Notes: a model not told the origin generated them from the letters alone. A stretch of 18,696 nucleotides of DNA from Bacillota bacterium (GCA_023437885.1 JAEZFH010000300.1:1-18696), one strand, 5' to 3'; shown: positions 5,864 to 13,485, counted from the first letter of the stretch. Numbers and translations are program-made.

Positions 5864-6652
5864 TTGAACCAATTAATTAACACAACAAATCAAACGCCAA
5901 TCGAGATCGCGTTGCAGATCGACGAAAACGGAATGACAACGGCTACAAAGCTATATGAGTTTTTGGAACTCAACCAGAGCAATTATTCAAAGTGGTGCAA
6001 GGTTAATATCACGGATAATCAATTTGCGACTGAAGGCGAAGATTATTATCCATTCGTACTCAAGTACGAGTCGTTGACAGGCGAGAAAGAAAGGCAGGAT
6101 TTCACACTCACTGCAGCCTTCGCGAAAAAGCTTTCCATGACTGCCAAAAACGAGAGGGGCGAACAGGCCCGGCAGTATTTTATTCAGACAGAGGACAAGC
6201 TCAAGGAGCTGGCGATCTGCAGCAGCGTCCTGTATGAATTATCTCCTGAGCTGCAAGCCATCTTCGCCCATGATAAAAAGCTTCAGTTCATTGTGCAACA
6301 TCTTGACGGCCAGGAGAAGAAGATCACGGACGTTGATAAGGACCTTCAGACTTTTAAGCAGGACATGCCTCTCCTGGGGATTGAGGAAAGCAGGATCACG
6401 GCTGCTGTAAAGAAGAAGGGTGTCCACTGTCTGGGAGGGAAGGATTCTGAGGCCTATCAGGATAAATCGATACGGCAAAGAGTCTACTCGGATATCTATG
6501 GTCAGTTAAAACGAGAGTTCGGAGTGGATACCTACAAGGCGATTAAGCGTAACCAGACAGACATTGCGGTATCGATTATTGAGGCTTACGAGCTGCCTAT
6601 GGCTCTGGCGGAGGATATTAATGATCTGAATGCCCAGATGGTGTTGCAATAA
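5864..6652 (+). CDS. phage antirepressor, AntA/AntB N-terminal and ORF6C C-terminal domains
   Basis: 262 aa from TTG at 5864, preceded by AAGGAGG. Residues about 14-110 are an AntA/AntB domain (hallmark DFTLTAAFAKKLSM, then KNERGEQARQYF). Residues about 170-248 are the ORF6C domain (RITAAVKKKGVHCLGGKDS, then YSDIYGQLKREFGVDTYKAI). A helical linker near 110-165 joins them. Antirepressors of this class bind or displace the phage repressor to allow lytic growth. With a repressor lacking a cleavage domain nearby, it is the likely induction factor. A 5-bp hairpin with a 4-nt loop follows the stop codon (6652-6665). Confidence 0.93.
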   Translation: MNQLINTTNQTPIEIALQIDENGMTTATKLYEFLELNQSNYSKWCKVNITDNQFATEGEDYYPFVLKYESLTGEKERQDFTLTAAFAKKLSMTAKNERGEQARQYFIQTEDKLKELAICSSVLYELSPELQAIFAHDKKLQFIVQHLDGQEKKITDVDKDLQTFKQDMPLLGIEESRITAAVKKKGVHCLGGKDSEAYQDKSIRQRVYSDIYGQLKREFGVDTYKAIKRNQTDIAVSIIEAYELPMALAEDINDLNAQMVLQ

Positions 6653-6670
6653 CCGCCTAAGCGGTAGAAA

Positions 6671-6710
6671 GGAGTACATATTGAACAATCATATAGGAGG
6701 TGAAGACAGA
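6671..6710 (+). repeat. duplicated leader, copy 2
   Basis: Second copy of the leader at 5343-5380, with a 2-nt insertion near its end. Here AAAGGAG precedes GTACATATTGAAC, so it also looks like a relic of a TTG start such as that of the antirepressor, followed by a new AGGAGG for the gene at 6710. Confidence 0.8.
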
Positions 6711-6922
6711 TGGAGGGTAATTCCCTCGGAGTTCACGTTGATGACTGCTCAATGATAATTATATTTGATAACGAGCAATTATTTCACGGAGCAGTAGAAG
6801 CAAATCCCCACCTTAAATATCTAGTGGGGAAGAGCGAACATGACAGGCAACTTGTGCCAGGAGTCTATATTGCTGGAGTAATTAAAAAGGATAGTGAGGC
6901 GGACCTTCTTTGGTCCAGCTAA
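6710..6922 (+). CDS. small phage protein of unknown function
   Basis: 70 aa. ATG at 6710, 9 nt after AGGAGG of the repeated leader. No motif is recognised; the middle (IIIFDNEQLFHGAVEANP) suggests a small alpha/beta fold. Its 3' end overlaps a convergent minus-strand gene by 41 bp, the same arrangement as the pair at 5381/5578. Confidence 0.7.
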   Translation: MEGNSLGVHVDDCSMIIIFDNEQLFHGAVEANPHLKYLVGKSEHDRQLVPGVYIAGVIKKDSEADLLWSS

Positions 6923-7061
6923 AAACTATGTGAGTTGGAAGTTTATTCACGTCCTCTGGAAGAAGTTTTACAAATTTCCATCCAAGTGATTTGTATGCCA
7001 TGACAACGCTTTCAACCTCTGTAATATGATTAGTTTTTAACTCATGCGTATAATGGTTCAT
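6882..7061 (-). CDS. small minus-strand phage protein (59 aa)
   Basis: Read on the minus strand from the ATG complementary to 7059-7061 to TAA at 6884-6882. The product begins MNHYTHELKTNHITEVESVV and contains AYKSLGWKFVKLLPEDV and ends HIVFSWTKEGPPHYPF. The aromatic pattern GWKF...F.W...G.P.YP is like small conserved phage proteins I have seen, with no known function. AAGAGAAG about 10 nt upstream is a modest ribosome binding site. An extended -10 promoter lies at 7112-7120. It overlaps the 3' end of the plus-strand gene by 41 bp. Because it is only 59 codons it is easy to miss. Confidence 0.72.
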   Translation of the reverse strand: MNHYTHELKTNHITEVESVVMAYKSLGWKFVKLLPEDVNKLPTHIVFSWTKEGPPHYPF

Positions 7062-7111
7062 TGCTGTACATCTTCTCTTATGTATTTCAGTTAGGACAAA
7101 CTGATATAAAA

Positions 7112-7120
7112 ATTATACCA
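7112..7120 (-). promoter_or_regulatory. extended -10 promoter of minus-strand gene 6882-7061
   Basis: On the minus strand TGGTATAAT (7120-7112); no good -35 at 17 bp, as allowed for extended -10 promoters. A 6-bp inverted repeat TCAGTT-N6-AACTGA (7087-7104) lies just downstream and could be an operator. Confidence 0.55.
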
Positions 7121-7158
7121 CATAATAACAAATATACCATCAGAAAGGAAATTAACAA

Positions 7159-7797
7159 ATGGACAAAACCTTTGAAAGCAACCAAGTAACCATTGCCGGC
7201 ACCATTGCCAGTGAATTCACCCTTAGCCATGATATATTCGGCGAAAACTTTTACACTGCCAACCTTTCGGTTGAGCGCCTGAGCGGTACATACGATACTG
7301 TGCCCATCATGGTGTCGGAGCGGCTCTTTGATGTACACCATGACTGTACGGAGAGGCCGGTTGAGATCTTCGGACAGCTCCGGACCTATAACCAGCATGA
7401 GGGCAATAAGAGCAAGCTTGTACTTTCTGTATTCGCCCGTGAGATTAAGATTATAGACGAGCTGCCGGACAGCAGCCACACAAACAGCATCAGTCTTGAT
7501 GGCTATCTGTGCAAAGATCCTGTTTACCGCAAGACTCCGCTAGGCAGGGAGATTGCTGATTTGCATCTTGCAGTCAACCGCCCCTATGGTAAGTCGGATT
7601 ACATTCCATGTATCTGTTGGGGACGGAATGCTATGTTTGCGGAAAGCCTTAAAGTTGGCGATCACATCCGGTTATCCGGACGGATCCAGAGTCGGGAGTA
7701 CCAGAAGAGAATCAGCGAGGATGAGGCAGAGACCAGGACGGCGTATGAGGTGTCTGTCAGCCGAATGGAGTCTATAGGAGGTGAGGACACAGAGTGA
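7159..7797 (+). CDS. single-stranded DNA-binding protein with two tandem OB folds
   Basis: 212 aa. Two OB-fold halves are visible: about 8-101 (NQVTIAGTIASEFTLSHDIF) and about 109-205 (SISLDGYLCKDPVYRKTPLG, then IADLHLAVNRPYG and YIPCICWGRNA). The second half carries the classical SSB core, the first is divergent. It lacks the acidic DDDIPF-type C-terminal tip of cellular SSBs and ends GGEDTE. The start follows AAAGGAAAT. It leads the replication and recombination operon and would coat ssDNA for the RecT and helicase gene products downstream. Confidence 0.88.
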   Translation: MDKTFESNQVTIAGTIASEFTLSHDIFGENFYTANLSVERLSGTYDTVPIMVSERLFDVHHDCTERPVEIFGQLRTYNQHEGNKSKLVLSVFAREIKIIDELPDSSHTNSISLDGYLCKDPVYRKTPLGREIADLHLAVNRPYGKSDYIPCICWGRNAMFAESLKVGDHIRLSGRIQSREYQKRISEDEAETRTAYEVSVSRMESIGGEDTE

Positions 7798-7982
7798 AGC
7801 AAAAGATACTTAATGTGACAGCTTTTATCCTAGTTTTCGGATCGATCCTGTACATATACGGGATAGCCGGCAGCCTGGAACTGTCAATGATCACAGTTGG
7901 ACAAGCATTTTTCCGTTGCACGATAGGATTTATCGTCATGATGGGCGGAGTCCTGCTAACAAAATCAAGGGAGGAGGCATGA
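7794..7982 (+). CDS. small membrane protein, two predicted helices
   Basis: 62 aa from GTG at 7794, overlapping the SSB stop (GTGA), with AGGAGGTG upstream. Hydrophobic segments lie at about 7-24 (NVTAFILVFGSILYIYGI) and 38-56 (GQAFFRCTIGFIVMMGGVLL). Small two-helix proteins in this position are common in phages; no function is assigned. Confidence 0.72.
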   Translation: MKQKILNVTAFILVFGSILYIYGIAGSLELSMITVGQAFFRCTIGFIVMMGGVLLTKSREEA

Positions 7983-7985
7983 TAT

Positions 7986-8279
7986 ATGGCAATGCAAATA
8001 GTTATTCCGGTGGACAATGCGGCTGTCAAGGAACAAAGATCTTATCTCATGACACTGCTTACATATGCTAATGACGTAGCACCGCACAGTACATATGTCA
8101 AGGTCAATAAGACAAAGGAAGCCTTGTATGAAGCTAAAGGGATGTACCGCGTATTAAATTCGCTGGAGCTAATCAGAGAACAATCCATCATTGGAGAGGA
8201 TATCGATAGGATCGAGGCCAAGATACAGGGCATTTACGAAGAGAAGCGCCGGAAGGAATATCCGAAATGGAGACCGTAG
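7986..8279 (+). CDS. hypothetical phage protein
   Basis: 97 aa. ATG at 7986 with GGGAGGAGG upstream, 3 bp after the previous stop. A mostly helical protein with a charged C-terminus (IQGIYEEKRRKEYPKWRP). The family is not recognised. Within the co-oriented replication operon. Confidence 0.7.
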   Translation: MAMQIVIPVDNAAVKEQRSYLMTLLTYANDVAPHSTYVKVNKTKEALYEAKGMYRVLNSLELIREQSIIGEDIDRIEAKIQGIYEEKRRKEYPKWRP

Positions 8280-8282
8280 CCT

Positions 8283-8435
8283 ATGGAGCCCAGATATGCA
8301 AAGTGCAGTTACTGCAGGGTGAAATGGAATATCGATATCGAAAAGGTTATCCCACCATCTGGCTACGAGTGTCCCTGGTGCAGCAAAAGAAAACGGACCA
8401 TAAGGAGCTGCAACTCGCTTAAGGTCCAGAAATAA
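8283..8435 (+). CDS. small zinc-ribbon protein (50 aa)
   Basis: ATG at 8283, 3 bp after the previous stop; TGGAGA lies about 11 nt upstream. The product has paired cysteines KCSYC (C8, C11) and ECPWC (C30, C33), a four-Cys zinc-ribbon pattern with a 18-residue spacer, and a basic tail. It may bind nucleic acid or another protein; the role is unknown. Confidence 0.68.
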   Translation: MEPRYAKCSYCRVKWNIDIEKVIPPSGYECPWCSKRKRTIRSCNSLKVQK

Positions 8436-8483
8436 ATAATCTATGCTTATTATAAGCGAAATTTTGAAGGAGGTCAACAAGAT

Positions 8484-8747
8484 ATGAAAAACACAGGTAT
8501 TGTTAGGAAATTAGATGAATTGGGCAGGATCACACTTCCGATTGAATTAAGAAGGACTATCGGCGCCGAGGATCGTGAGCCCTTCGAGATTTATACGGAT
8601 GAGGATACGATCATTCTTAAAAAGTATACTCCGGACAAGCCGGCATGTGTGCATTGTGGAGATACCAAAAGCCTGCAGAAGGTCGGAAGTAAATATATTT
8701 GTCGGAAATGTGCCATTGAAGCGTATGCCATAACCCGGGAGGTATAA
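8484..8747 (+). CDS. AbrB/SpoVT-type regulator fused to a C-terminal zinc ribbon
   Basis: 87 aa. Residues 1-47 are a swapped-hairpin AbrB DNA-binding domain (TGIVRKLDELGRITLPIELR, then EPFEIYTDEDTIILKKY). Residues 55-76 form a zinc ribbon with C55/C58 and C73/C76. ATG follows GAAGGAGGT. AbrB-type factors act as dimers on AT-rich promoters. The zinc-ribbon extension resembles the AbrB paralogue layout seen in clostridial phages. Its target is unknown. Confidence 0.88.
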   Translation: MKNTGIVRKLDELGRITLPIELRRTIGAEDREPFEIYTDEDTIILKKYTPDKPACVHCGDTKSLQKVGSKYICRKCAIEAYAITREV

Positions 8748-8752
8748 AGCCT

Positions 8753-8998
8753 ATGGATAAATTAGAACTTGAAAAGGCTAGGCAGTTGCGGAAGATTGCC
8801 GAGTCCAGGGAGCCAGCAGAACCGATAGCAGATTTTAACGTAAAGCGGTTTGCAGATGGGCGGTTTACAGTGGCTGCAGAAGGCAGCCTGATTGAAATCG
8901 CTATGATGGTTGCTAAAGGCTTGCATGACATTGAGATGCTGGATCCGGCAGCAAGAATGATATTTTCAATGGCTTTTCGAGAATATATGGAGGTATAA
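8753..8998 (+). CDS. hypothetical phage protein
   Basis: 81 aa. ATG at 8753 follows GGGAGGTATAAAGCCT, in which the binding site is formed by the last codons of the AbrB gene. The protein has a charged helical N-terminus and a core GRFTVAAEGSLIEIAMMVAK. The family is not recognised. Confidence 0.7.
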   Translation: MDKLELEKARQLRKIAESREPAEPIADFNVKRFADGRFTVAAEGSLIEIAMMVAKGLHDIEMLDPAARMIFSMAFREYMEV

Positions 8999-9002
8999 GC
9001 CT

Positions 9003-9146
9003 ATGAGTCAAAATTATTGGTATTGCCCGGTATGTAAGGGCAACTTTGATCATGGAGAGCTATGCGACTGTCAACAAAATGAGGAGGATGAATTTTATGA
9101 GAATGACGCTGAAAAAGATCATTATACAGAACTTCAAAGGGTGTAA
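9003..9146 (+). CDS. small zinc-binding protein overlapping the ATPase gene (47 aa)
   Basis: ATG at 9003 with GGAGGTATAAGCCT in front. The product starts MSQNYWYCPVCKGNFDHGEL and has C8/C11 plus C21/C23, then a very acidic tail. It overlaps the first 50 bp of the ATPase gene in another frame, and the ATPase ribosome binding site (GAGGAGG at 9081) lies inside it, so translation is probably coupled. Confidence 0.65.
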   Translation: MSQNYWYCPVCKGNFDHGELCDCQQNEEDEFYENDAEKDHYTELQRV

Positions 9147-11034
9147 GGATCGGACTATAGATTTTAGTGACCGGACCGCTATAAAAGGAATTAATGGATC
9201 CGGAAAGACAACGATTGCCGATGCGGTTATGTGGGTACTCTTCGGGAAGGATAGCACCGGAGCATCTTCCTTCGATATCCGACCACGGGATTCCTTTAAC
9301 AGTGAGATTGACTTTCTGGACATTAAGGTCGAGCTGGTCCTGGATGTAGACGGCAAAGAGATAACCTTTGTTAAAACCCAAAAGCAAAAATGGGTTAAGA
9401 AGCGCGGATCCGAGGAGCAGACCTTCCAGGGTAATGAAAATCTCTTTGAAATCAATACCATTCCCAAAGCAGAGAAGGAATTCAAGGCTTACATAGATGC
9501 AATCATCCCGGAAGAAGTATTTCGGTATGTATCAAATACCAATGCCTTCATGGCTTTAAAGCCTATGGACCGCCGGAAGACGTTGTTCAAGCTGGTTTCT
9601 GATATGACGGACGCGGATGTTTTGGCTACACATCCAAAATTTCAGCCACTGGCTGACCAGCTGGCACAGTTTACGTCAGAGGAAATCCTTTCCCGGGATA
9701 AGAAGGCCCTTCTGGAGAATAAGCGCAAGCTGGAAGAGATCCCTGCCCGGATCGACGAAGTCAGCAAATCAATTATTGAACAGGACTATTCAGGCGCTGA
9801 AGCAAAGCTGCAGGAGTTGCGGGCGCAGCTGACGTATGTGACAGATGATAATTCCGATGCAGCCATGTATGAGCAGATTAACCAGCTCAAGGTGGAGATC
9901 GCCAAGTACAAGGGTGAACTGCAGGAAATTGAACGCAAAGCAAATGCCGGGATAAACAAGGCCCGTCAGGATGTACAATGCCGGATTATTGATGTTGATC
10001 AAGCCCTGACCAGGGCTGTCAATCAGGTATCAGCTGATGAAAGGCAACTTGCGAACACCAAGTCTCTTATCTCCGGAAATGAAGAAAGACTTCAAAGACT
10101 GAGCAGCGATTATACCGCTGAGAAAGTCAGGGAAATGTCCGAAGGTGCCAACATCTGCCCTGTGTGCAAGCAAGAGTATCCTGCAAGCATGAGGGAGAAT
10201 ATGAAGGCCGCCTTTAAATCCGAGAAGGAGAAGCGGCTCAAGGAAATTGACCAGTCAGGCAAGAGTTTATCGGATACTATTAAAGCTTACAATGTTCAGA
10301 AGTTGGAACTTGAGGCGAAAATATCTGGCGCCAAGGCCGATATTGAAAGACTGCATTCCGAAAAAGAGCGGTTGCAGCACGAACTGGGAGCACTGCCTGT
10401 ATCAGCTGATTTATCGCACAATGATGTATATTTAGCCGCCGAAAATTCTTTAATAAACGCCGAAGGTAACCTCCAGATCGCCCTGGATATGACCCGTGAT
10501 GCAGACGCAAGAAAGCAAGTGATATCTGAGAGAAAAAGAGCTATTCAGTACGAGATCGATGCCATGAACCGCATCCTTGCCGGCAGGAAAACGGTTGCTA
10601 ATGCCAAAGCCAGGGTTGAAGAACTAAAGGTTGAGCAGCGCCGGCTGTCTCAGGATATCGCAAGCACCGAGCGTGAGATTTACCTTCTCGAAGAATTTAA
10701 CAAGGCGAAGATCAATCTATTATCGGATAGGATTAATGCTCATTTCAAGGTGGTCCGGTGGAAACTTTTTGAGAGACAGATTAATGGCGGTTACAACCAG
10801 ATATGCGAGCCCTTGATCAATGGACAGGCCTACAGCTCAGCCCTTAACTCTGGACACAAGATCCTGGCAGAGTTAGATATCATCCAAGCTTTGCAACGCA
10901 TTTATGAGATATCGGCACCGGTATTTCTGGACAATGCCGAGCGGATCAACGATTTCAACATACCGGATATGGATTGCCAGCTGATCACTTTATCAGTGAC
11001 CGACGATCCGGAGCTGAAGGTGGTGAATGAATAA
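9097..11034 (+). CDS. Rad50/SbcC-like AAA ATPase with CxxC hook
   Basis: 645 aa from ATG at 9097, 6 nt after GAGGAGGATG (ATGs at 9088 and 9103 are alternatives). The N-terminus LKKIIIQNFKGCKDRTIDF is the SMC/RecF-type lobe, with Walker A G31-INGSG-K37-T38. Long coiled coils flank a central hook NICPVCKQEYP (C354, C357), as in Rad50. Near the C-terminus LNSGHKILAELDIIQAL stands where the ABC signature should be, and VFLDNAE (D612, E615) is a variant Walker B. It is shorter than SbcC (about 1000 aa), so the coils are reduced. Such ATPases accompany RecT in many Bacillota phages and probably process DNA ends with a nuclease partner. Confidence 0.88.
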   Translation: MRMTLKKIIIQNFKGCKDRTIDFSDRTAIKGINGSGKTTIADAVMWVLFGKDSTGASSFDIRPRDSFNSEIDFLDIKVELVLDVDGKEITFVKTQKQKWVKKRGSEEQTFQGNENLFEINTIPKAEKEFKAYIDAIIPEEVFRYVSNTNAFMALKPMDRRKTLFKLVSDMTDADVLATHPKFQPLADQLAQFTSEEILSRDKKALLENKRKLEEIPARIDEVSKSIIEQDYSGAEAKLQELRAQLTYVTDDNSDAAMYEQINQLKVEIAKYKGELQEIERKANAGINKARQDVQCRIIDVDQALTRAVNQVSADERQLANTKSLISGNEERLQRLSSDYTAEKVREMSEGANICPVCKQEYPASMRENMKAAFKSEKEKRLKEIDQSGKSLSDTIKAYNVQKLELEAKISGAKADIERLHSEKERLQHELGALPVSADLSHNDVYLAAENSLINAEGNLQIALDMTRDADARKQVISERKRAIQYEIDAMNRILAGRKTVANAKARVEELKVEQRRLSQDIASTEREIYLLEEFNKAKINLLSDRINAHFKVVRWKLFERQINGGYNQICEPLINGQAYSSALNSGHKILAELDIIQALQRIYEISAPVFLDNAERINDFNIPDMDCQLITLSVTDDPELKVVNE

Positions 11035-11219
11035 TGAGGAGTGAAAAGGACTCCAGAGGCTGCCTATGGGTAGCCTGTAGTGAATGCAACCGGGGAGGCA
11101 ATGGGTCGGATCCGGATAAGTGCAGCTGCGGTGGAAGATGTAAGAAGTTTAACGGAGCAGGCTGCTTTTCCGGGGAATTGATAGATAAACACAAGGAGGA
11201 ATTAGATCATGGCAGATAA
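11034..11219 (+). CDS. cysteine-rich small protein
   Basis: 61 aa. The ATG overlaps the ATPase stop (TAATG). Seven cysteines are present (C10, C15, C18, C30, C32, C36, C44), with CSEC and CSC spacings, suggesting metal binding. It overlaps the recT start by 11 bp. The family is not recognised; translational coupling to both neighbours is likely. Confidence 0.68.
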   Translation: MRSEKDSRGCLWVACSECNRGGNGSDPDKCSCGGRCKKFNGAGCFSGELIDKHKEELDHGR

Positions 11220-12120
11220 AAATGCAGTAGCAACTCAACCAAGGATGGGCATAGCTGCCTACCTTGCCAATGATAAGGTGAAGGCAAATGTTATACAGGT
11301 AGCCGGACAAAAGAACAGTCAGAGATTTATTGCAAGCGTGGTGTCAGCTGTTCAGACCAATCCAGCCCTGCAGGAATGCAGTAATACAAGTATTCTCAGC
11401 TCAGCGCTCCTGGGAGAGGCTCTTAATCTATCCCCCAGCCCGCAACTTGGCCAGTATTATATGGTTCCATACAAGAAAAAAGACCGTAACGGAAATGTTG
11501 TTTCGGTGGAGGCTCAATTCCAGCTGGGAGCTAAGGGATATAAACAGCTGGCCATGAGAACGGGACAATACCTGGATATCGACTGTATTTATATCCACGA
11601 AGGCGAGTATCTCGGCAGGGACAAGTTCACCGGCAAGCCGAAGTTTGAATTTATTGAAGAGGATGAAGTCAAGGAAGCGCTGCCAGTCATTGGATACCTG
11701 GCATACTTCGAACTAATTAATGGCTTCAAGAAACAGCTTTACTGGTCCAAGGCGAAGATGGAGAAGCATGCTGATACATATTCGCAGGCTTTTAGTTTAG
11801 AGGCATATAGAAAACTTCAAAAAGGAGAAATACCGGAAAAGGAGCTCTGGAAGTATTCCTCTTTCTGGTACAAATCCTTTGATGAGATGGCAGAGAAGAC
11901 CATGATCCGCCAGCTGATCAGTAAGTGGGGGATCATGAGTATTGAGATGGAGGATGCATATACCAGGGACATGGCTGTGATCGATGAACAAGGCAATCCT
12001 CATTATGTTGATAATAAAGAGGTGCCAATTGATGAGGTAGTGGCCCATGAGATCAGGGTTAATGCAAACTCAGAGGAATTCCAGGAGCCTGATAAGCCTG
12101 ACTGGATGCCGGAGGGATGA
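11209..12120 (+). CDS. recT: RecT-family ssDNA annealing protein
   Basis: 303 aa. RecT features: NPALQECSNTSILSSALLGE, then GEALNLSPSPQLGQYYMVPY, FQLGAKGYKQLAMRTGQY, and a later FDEMAEKTMIRQLISKWG. The start follows CAAGGAGGAATT. RecT anneals complementary ssDNA for phage recombination, normally with an exonuclease that makes the 3' overhangs. No RecE or lambda-Exo homologue is beside it; the flanking ATPase, the metallo-beta-lactamase-fold protein and the ERCC4 nuclease are the candidates for end processing. The C-terminus is acidic and variable. Confidence 0.95.
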   Translation: MADKNAVATQPRMGIAAYLANDKVKANVIQVAGQKNSQRFIASVVSAVQTNPALQECSNTSILSSALLGEALNLSPSPQLGQYYMVPYKKKDRNGNVVSVEAQFQLGAKGYKQLAMRTGQYLDIDCIYIHEGEYLGRDKFTGKPKFEFIEEDEVKEALPVIGYLAYFELINGFKKQLYWSKAKMEKHADTYSQAFSLEAYRKLQKGEIPEKELWKYSSFWYKSFDEMAEKTMIRQLISKWGIMSIEMEDAYTRDMAVIDEQGNPHYVDNKEVPIDEVVAHEIRVNANSEEFQEPDKPDWMPEG

Positions 12121-12121
12121 T

Positions 12122-12868
12122 ATGCAGCTGAGATGTTTGGGAAGTTCCTCTTCAGGAAACTGCTACCTCTTGGAAAATGAAACGGAATGCCTGGTCCTGG
12201 AGGCTGGGCTTCCTTTCATATCGGTAAAGAAGGCGTTGGATTTCAATATATCAAAGATCGTTGGCGTTCTCGTTACTCATGAGCATGGTGATCACGCTAA
12301 GTATGTTAAAGACTATGTAAATGCAGGAATAGAAGCTCGTATGTCGCTTGGCACTGCAGAGAACATTGATGCCGAACACTTAACCATTACTCTTATGAGA
12401 GAGGGTGATTGGTATCAAATTGGTAGTTTTTTTGTTACTCCATTTCCAGTTATCCATGATGCTGCTGAACCATTCGGATTTATTATACGGAATTGGAATA
12501 TGGGGACTTTGCTCTTTGCTTCTGATACAGAGTACATAAAGCAGAATTTCAAGAATCTCAAGCTCAATCATATCATGGTTGAATGTAATTACAGCCAGAA
12601 GATCATTGACAATAGAATGAACCATGGCGAGACCGTCAAGGGCCTCCGGGATAGAGTTTTACAGTCCCACATGGAGCTTGAGACCTGCAAGGAGTTTATC
12701 CTGGCAAATGCCACAGCCTCTCTTGATACTATCACTCTTTTACACCTCAGTGATGGGAATAGCGACGCCGAACAATTCAAAAAAGAAATTCATGAGATTC
12801 ATCCATTTGGTCCGGTATATGTAGCTGACAAAGGGCTTGTGGTGAATCTGGATATCGTACCATTTTAA
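12122..12868 (+). CDS. metallo-beta-lactamase-fold hydrolase (YycJ/WalJ-like)
   Basis: 248 aa from ATG at 12122, with GGAGGG just upstream; a reading starting at 12047 lies in the end of recT and is rejected. The N-terminus RCLGSSSSGNCYLLE is typical of the YycJ group. Metal ligands: H53-E-H55-G-D57-H58, H112 in FPVIHDAAEPFGF, D135 in FASDTEY, and a late histidine in LLHLSDGNSD. The full ligand set suggests an active enzyme, probably a nuclease or phosphodiesterase. Members of this fold are frequent neighbours of recT in Bacillota phages. A 104-bp non-coding gap follows it. Confidence 0.88.
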   Translation: MQLRCLGSSSSGNCYLLENETECLVLEAGLPFISVKKALDFNISKIVGVLVTHEHGDHAKYVKDYVNAGIEARMSLGTAENIDAEHLTITLMREGDWYQIGSFFVTPFPVIHDAAEPFGFIIRNWNMGTLLFASDTEYIKQNFKNLKLNHIMVECNYSQKIIDNRMNHGETVKGLRDRVLQSHMELETCKEFILANATASLDTITLLHLSDGNSDAEQFKKEIHEIHPFGPVYVADKGLVVNLDIVPF

Positions 12869-12972
12869 TCAGGAACCTCCGGTATAACATATCACAAATG
12901 GCACCGGTTTGACCTACCTTATCCGAATCGGGAGCGGTTGACCGCCGCTTCCGGAGAAAGGAGATATATAGA

Positions 12973-13485
12973 TTGACAATAATTGAAGATACTCGCCAGC
13001 AGGCGGATAAACATAAAATTGAGAACGCCCAACTTGAAAAGCTCGGAGTAAAGCTCCTTAGGAGCAAGCTTCCGGTTGGGGATTATGCGAATATCAAAGA
13101 TTTATCCGTAGTTATCGACAGCAAAAAGGACCTGCAGGAATGTGTGGGCAATATCTGCGGAAAGGAACATGGCCGCTTCCGGAGAGAATGCCAACTTGCC
13201 CAGGAGCACGGGATCAGGCTTATCATCCTGGTGGAGCATGGCTGGGGGATAAAAAGTATTGAGGATGTGGCGTTATGGCATAATCCCCGGATCGATGTCT
13301 TTGAGCGCAAAATCAAGTCTATGCAGCGCAGATGTATTTCCACTGCCGGCATGAGACCGCCGACAAGCGGAGAAACACTTTCCAAAGCCATGCGTACCAT
13401 GCAGGAGAAGTACGGTGTTGAATTCCTGTTCTGCTCCAGGGGAGATGCCGGGAAGAAAATTGTTGAAATCCTGGGTGGTGAATAA
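12973..13485 (+). CDS. ERCC4 (XPF-type) nuclease-domain protein
   Basis: 170 aa from TTG at 12973, preceded by AAAGGAG. The N-terminal half carries the ERCC4 nuclease pattern: EDTR (5-8), GDY (36-38), then VVIDSKKDLQE (46-56), where the usual ERK triad appears as D49-S-K51. The residues RLIILVEHGWGIKSIEDV are also typical of phage members. The family cuts branched or flap DNA. Domain length is that of a stand-alone nuclease with no helicase or HhH region. It probably works with RecT and the helicase at forks or recombination intermediates. Confidence 0.85.
   Translation: MTIIEDTRQQADKHKIENAQLEKLGVKLLRSKLPVGDYANIKDLSVVIDSKKDLQECVGNICGKEHGRFRRECQLAQEHGIRLIILVEHGWGIKSIEDVALWHNPRIDVFERKIKSMQRRCISTAGMRPPTSGETLSKAMRTMQEKYGVEFLFCSRGDAGKKIVEILGGE

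Noticed and set aside
6652..6665. Terminator after the antirepressor (ACCGC-CTAA-GCGGT)
   Set aside because: Stem is only 5 bp and no T-run follows; probably not a terminator.
9060..9485. 141-codon minus-strand open frame at the start of the ATPase gene
   Set aside because: Antisense shadow over the Walker A region; low-complexity Ser/Leu-rich product.
12869..12972. Small gene or regulatory RNA in the 104-bp gap before the ERCC4 gene
   Set aside because: Only a five-codon frame and a weak, bulged hairpin are visible; nothing supports a feature beyond the AAAGGAG of the next gene.
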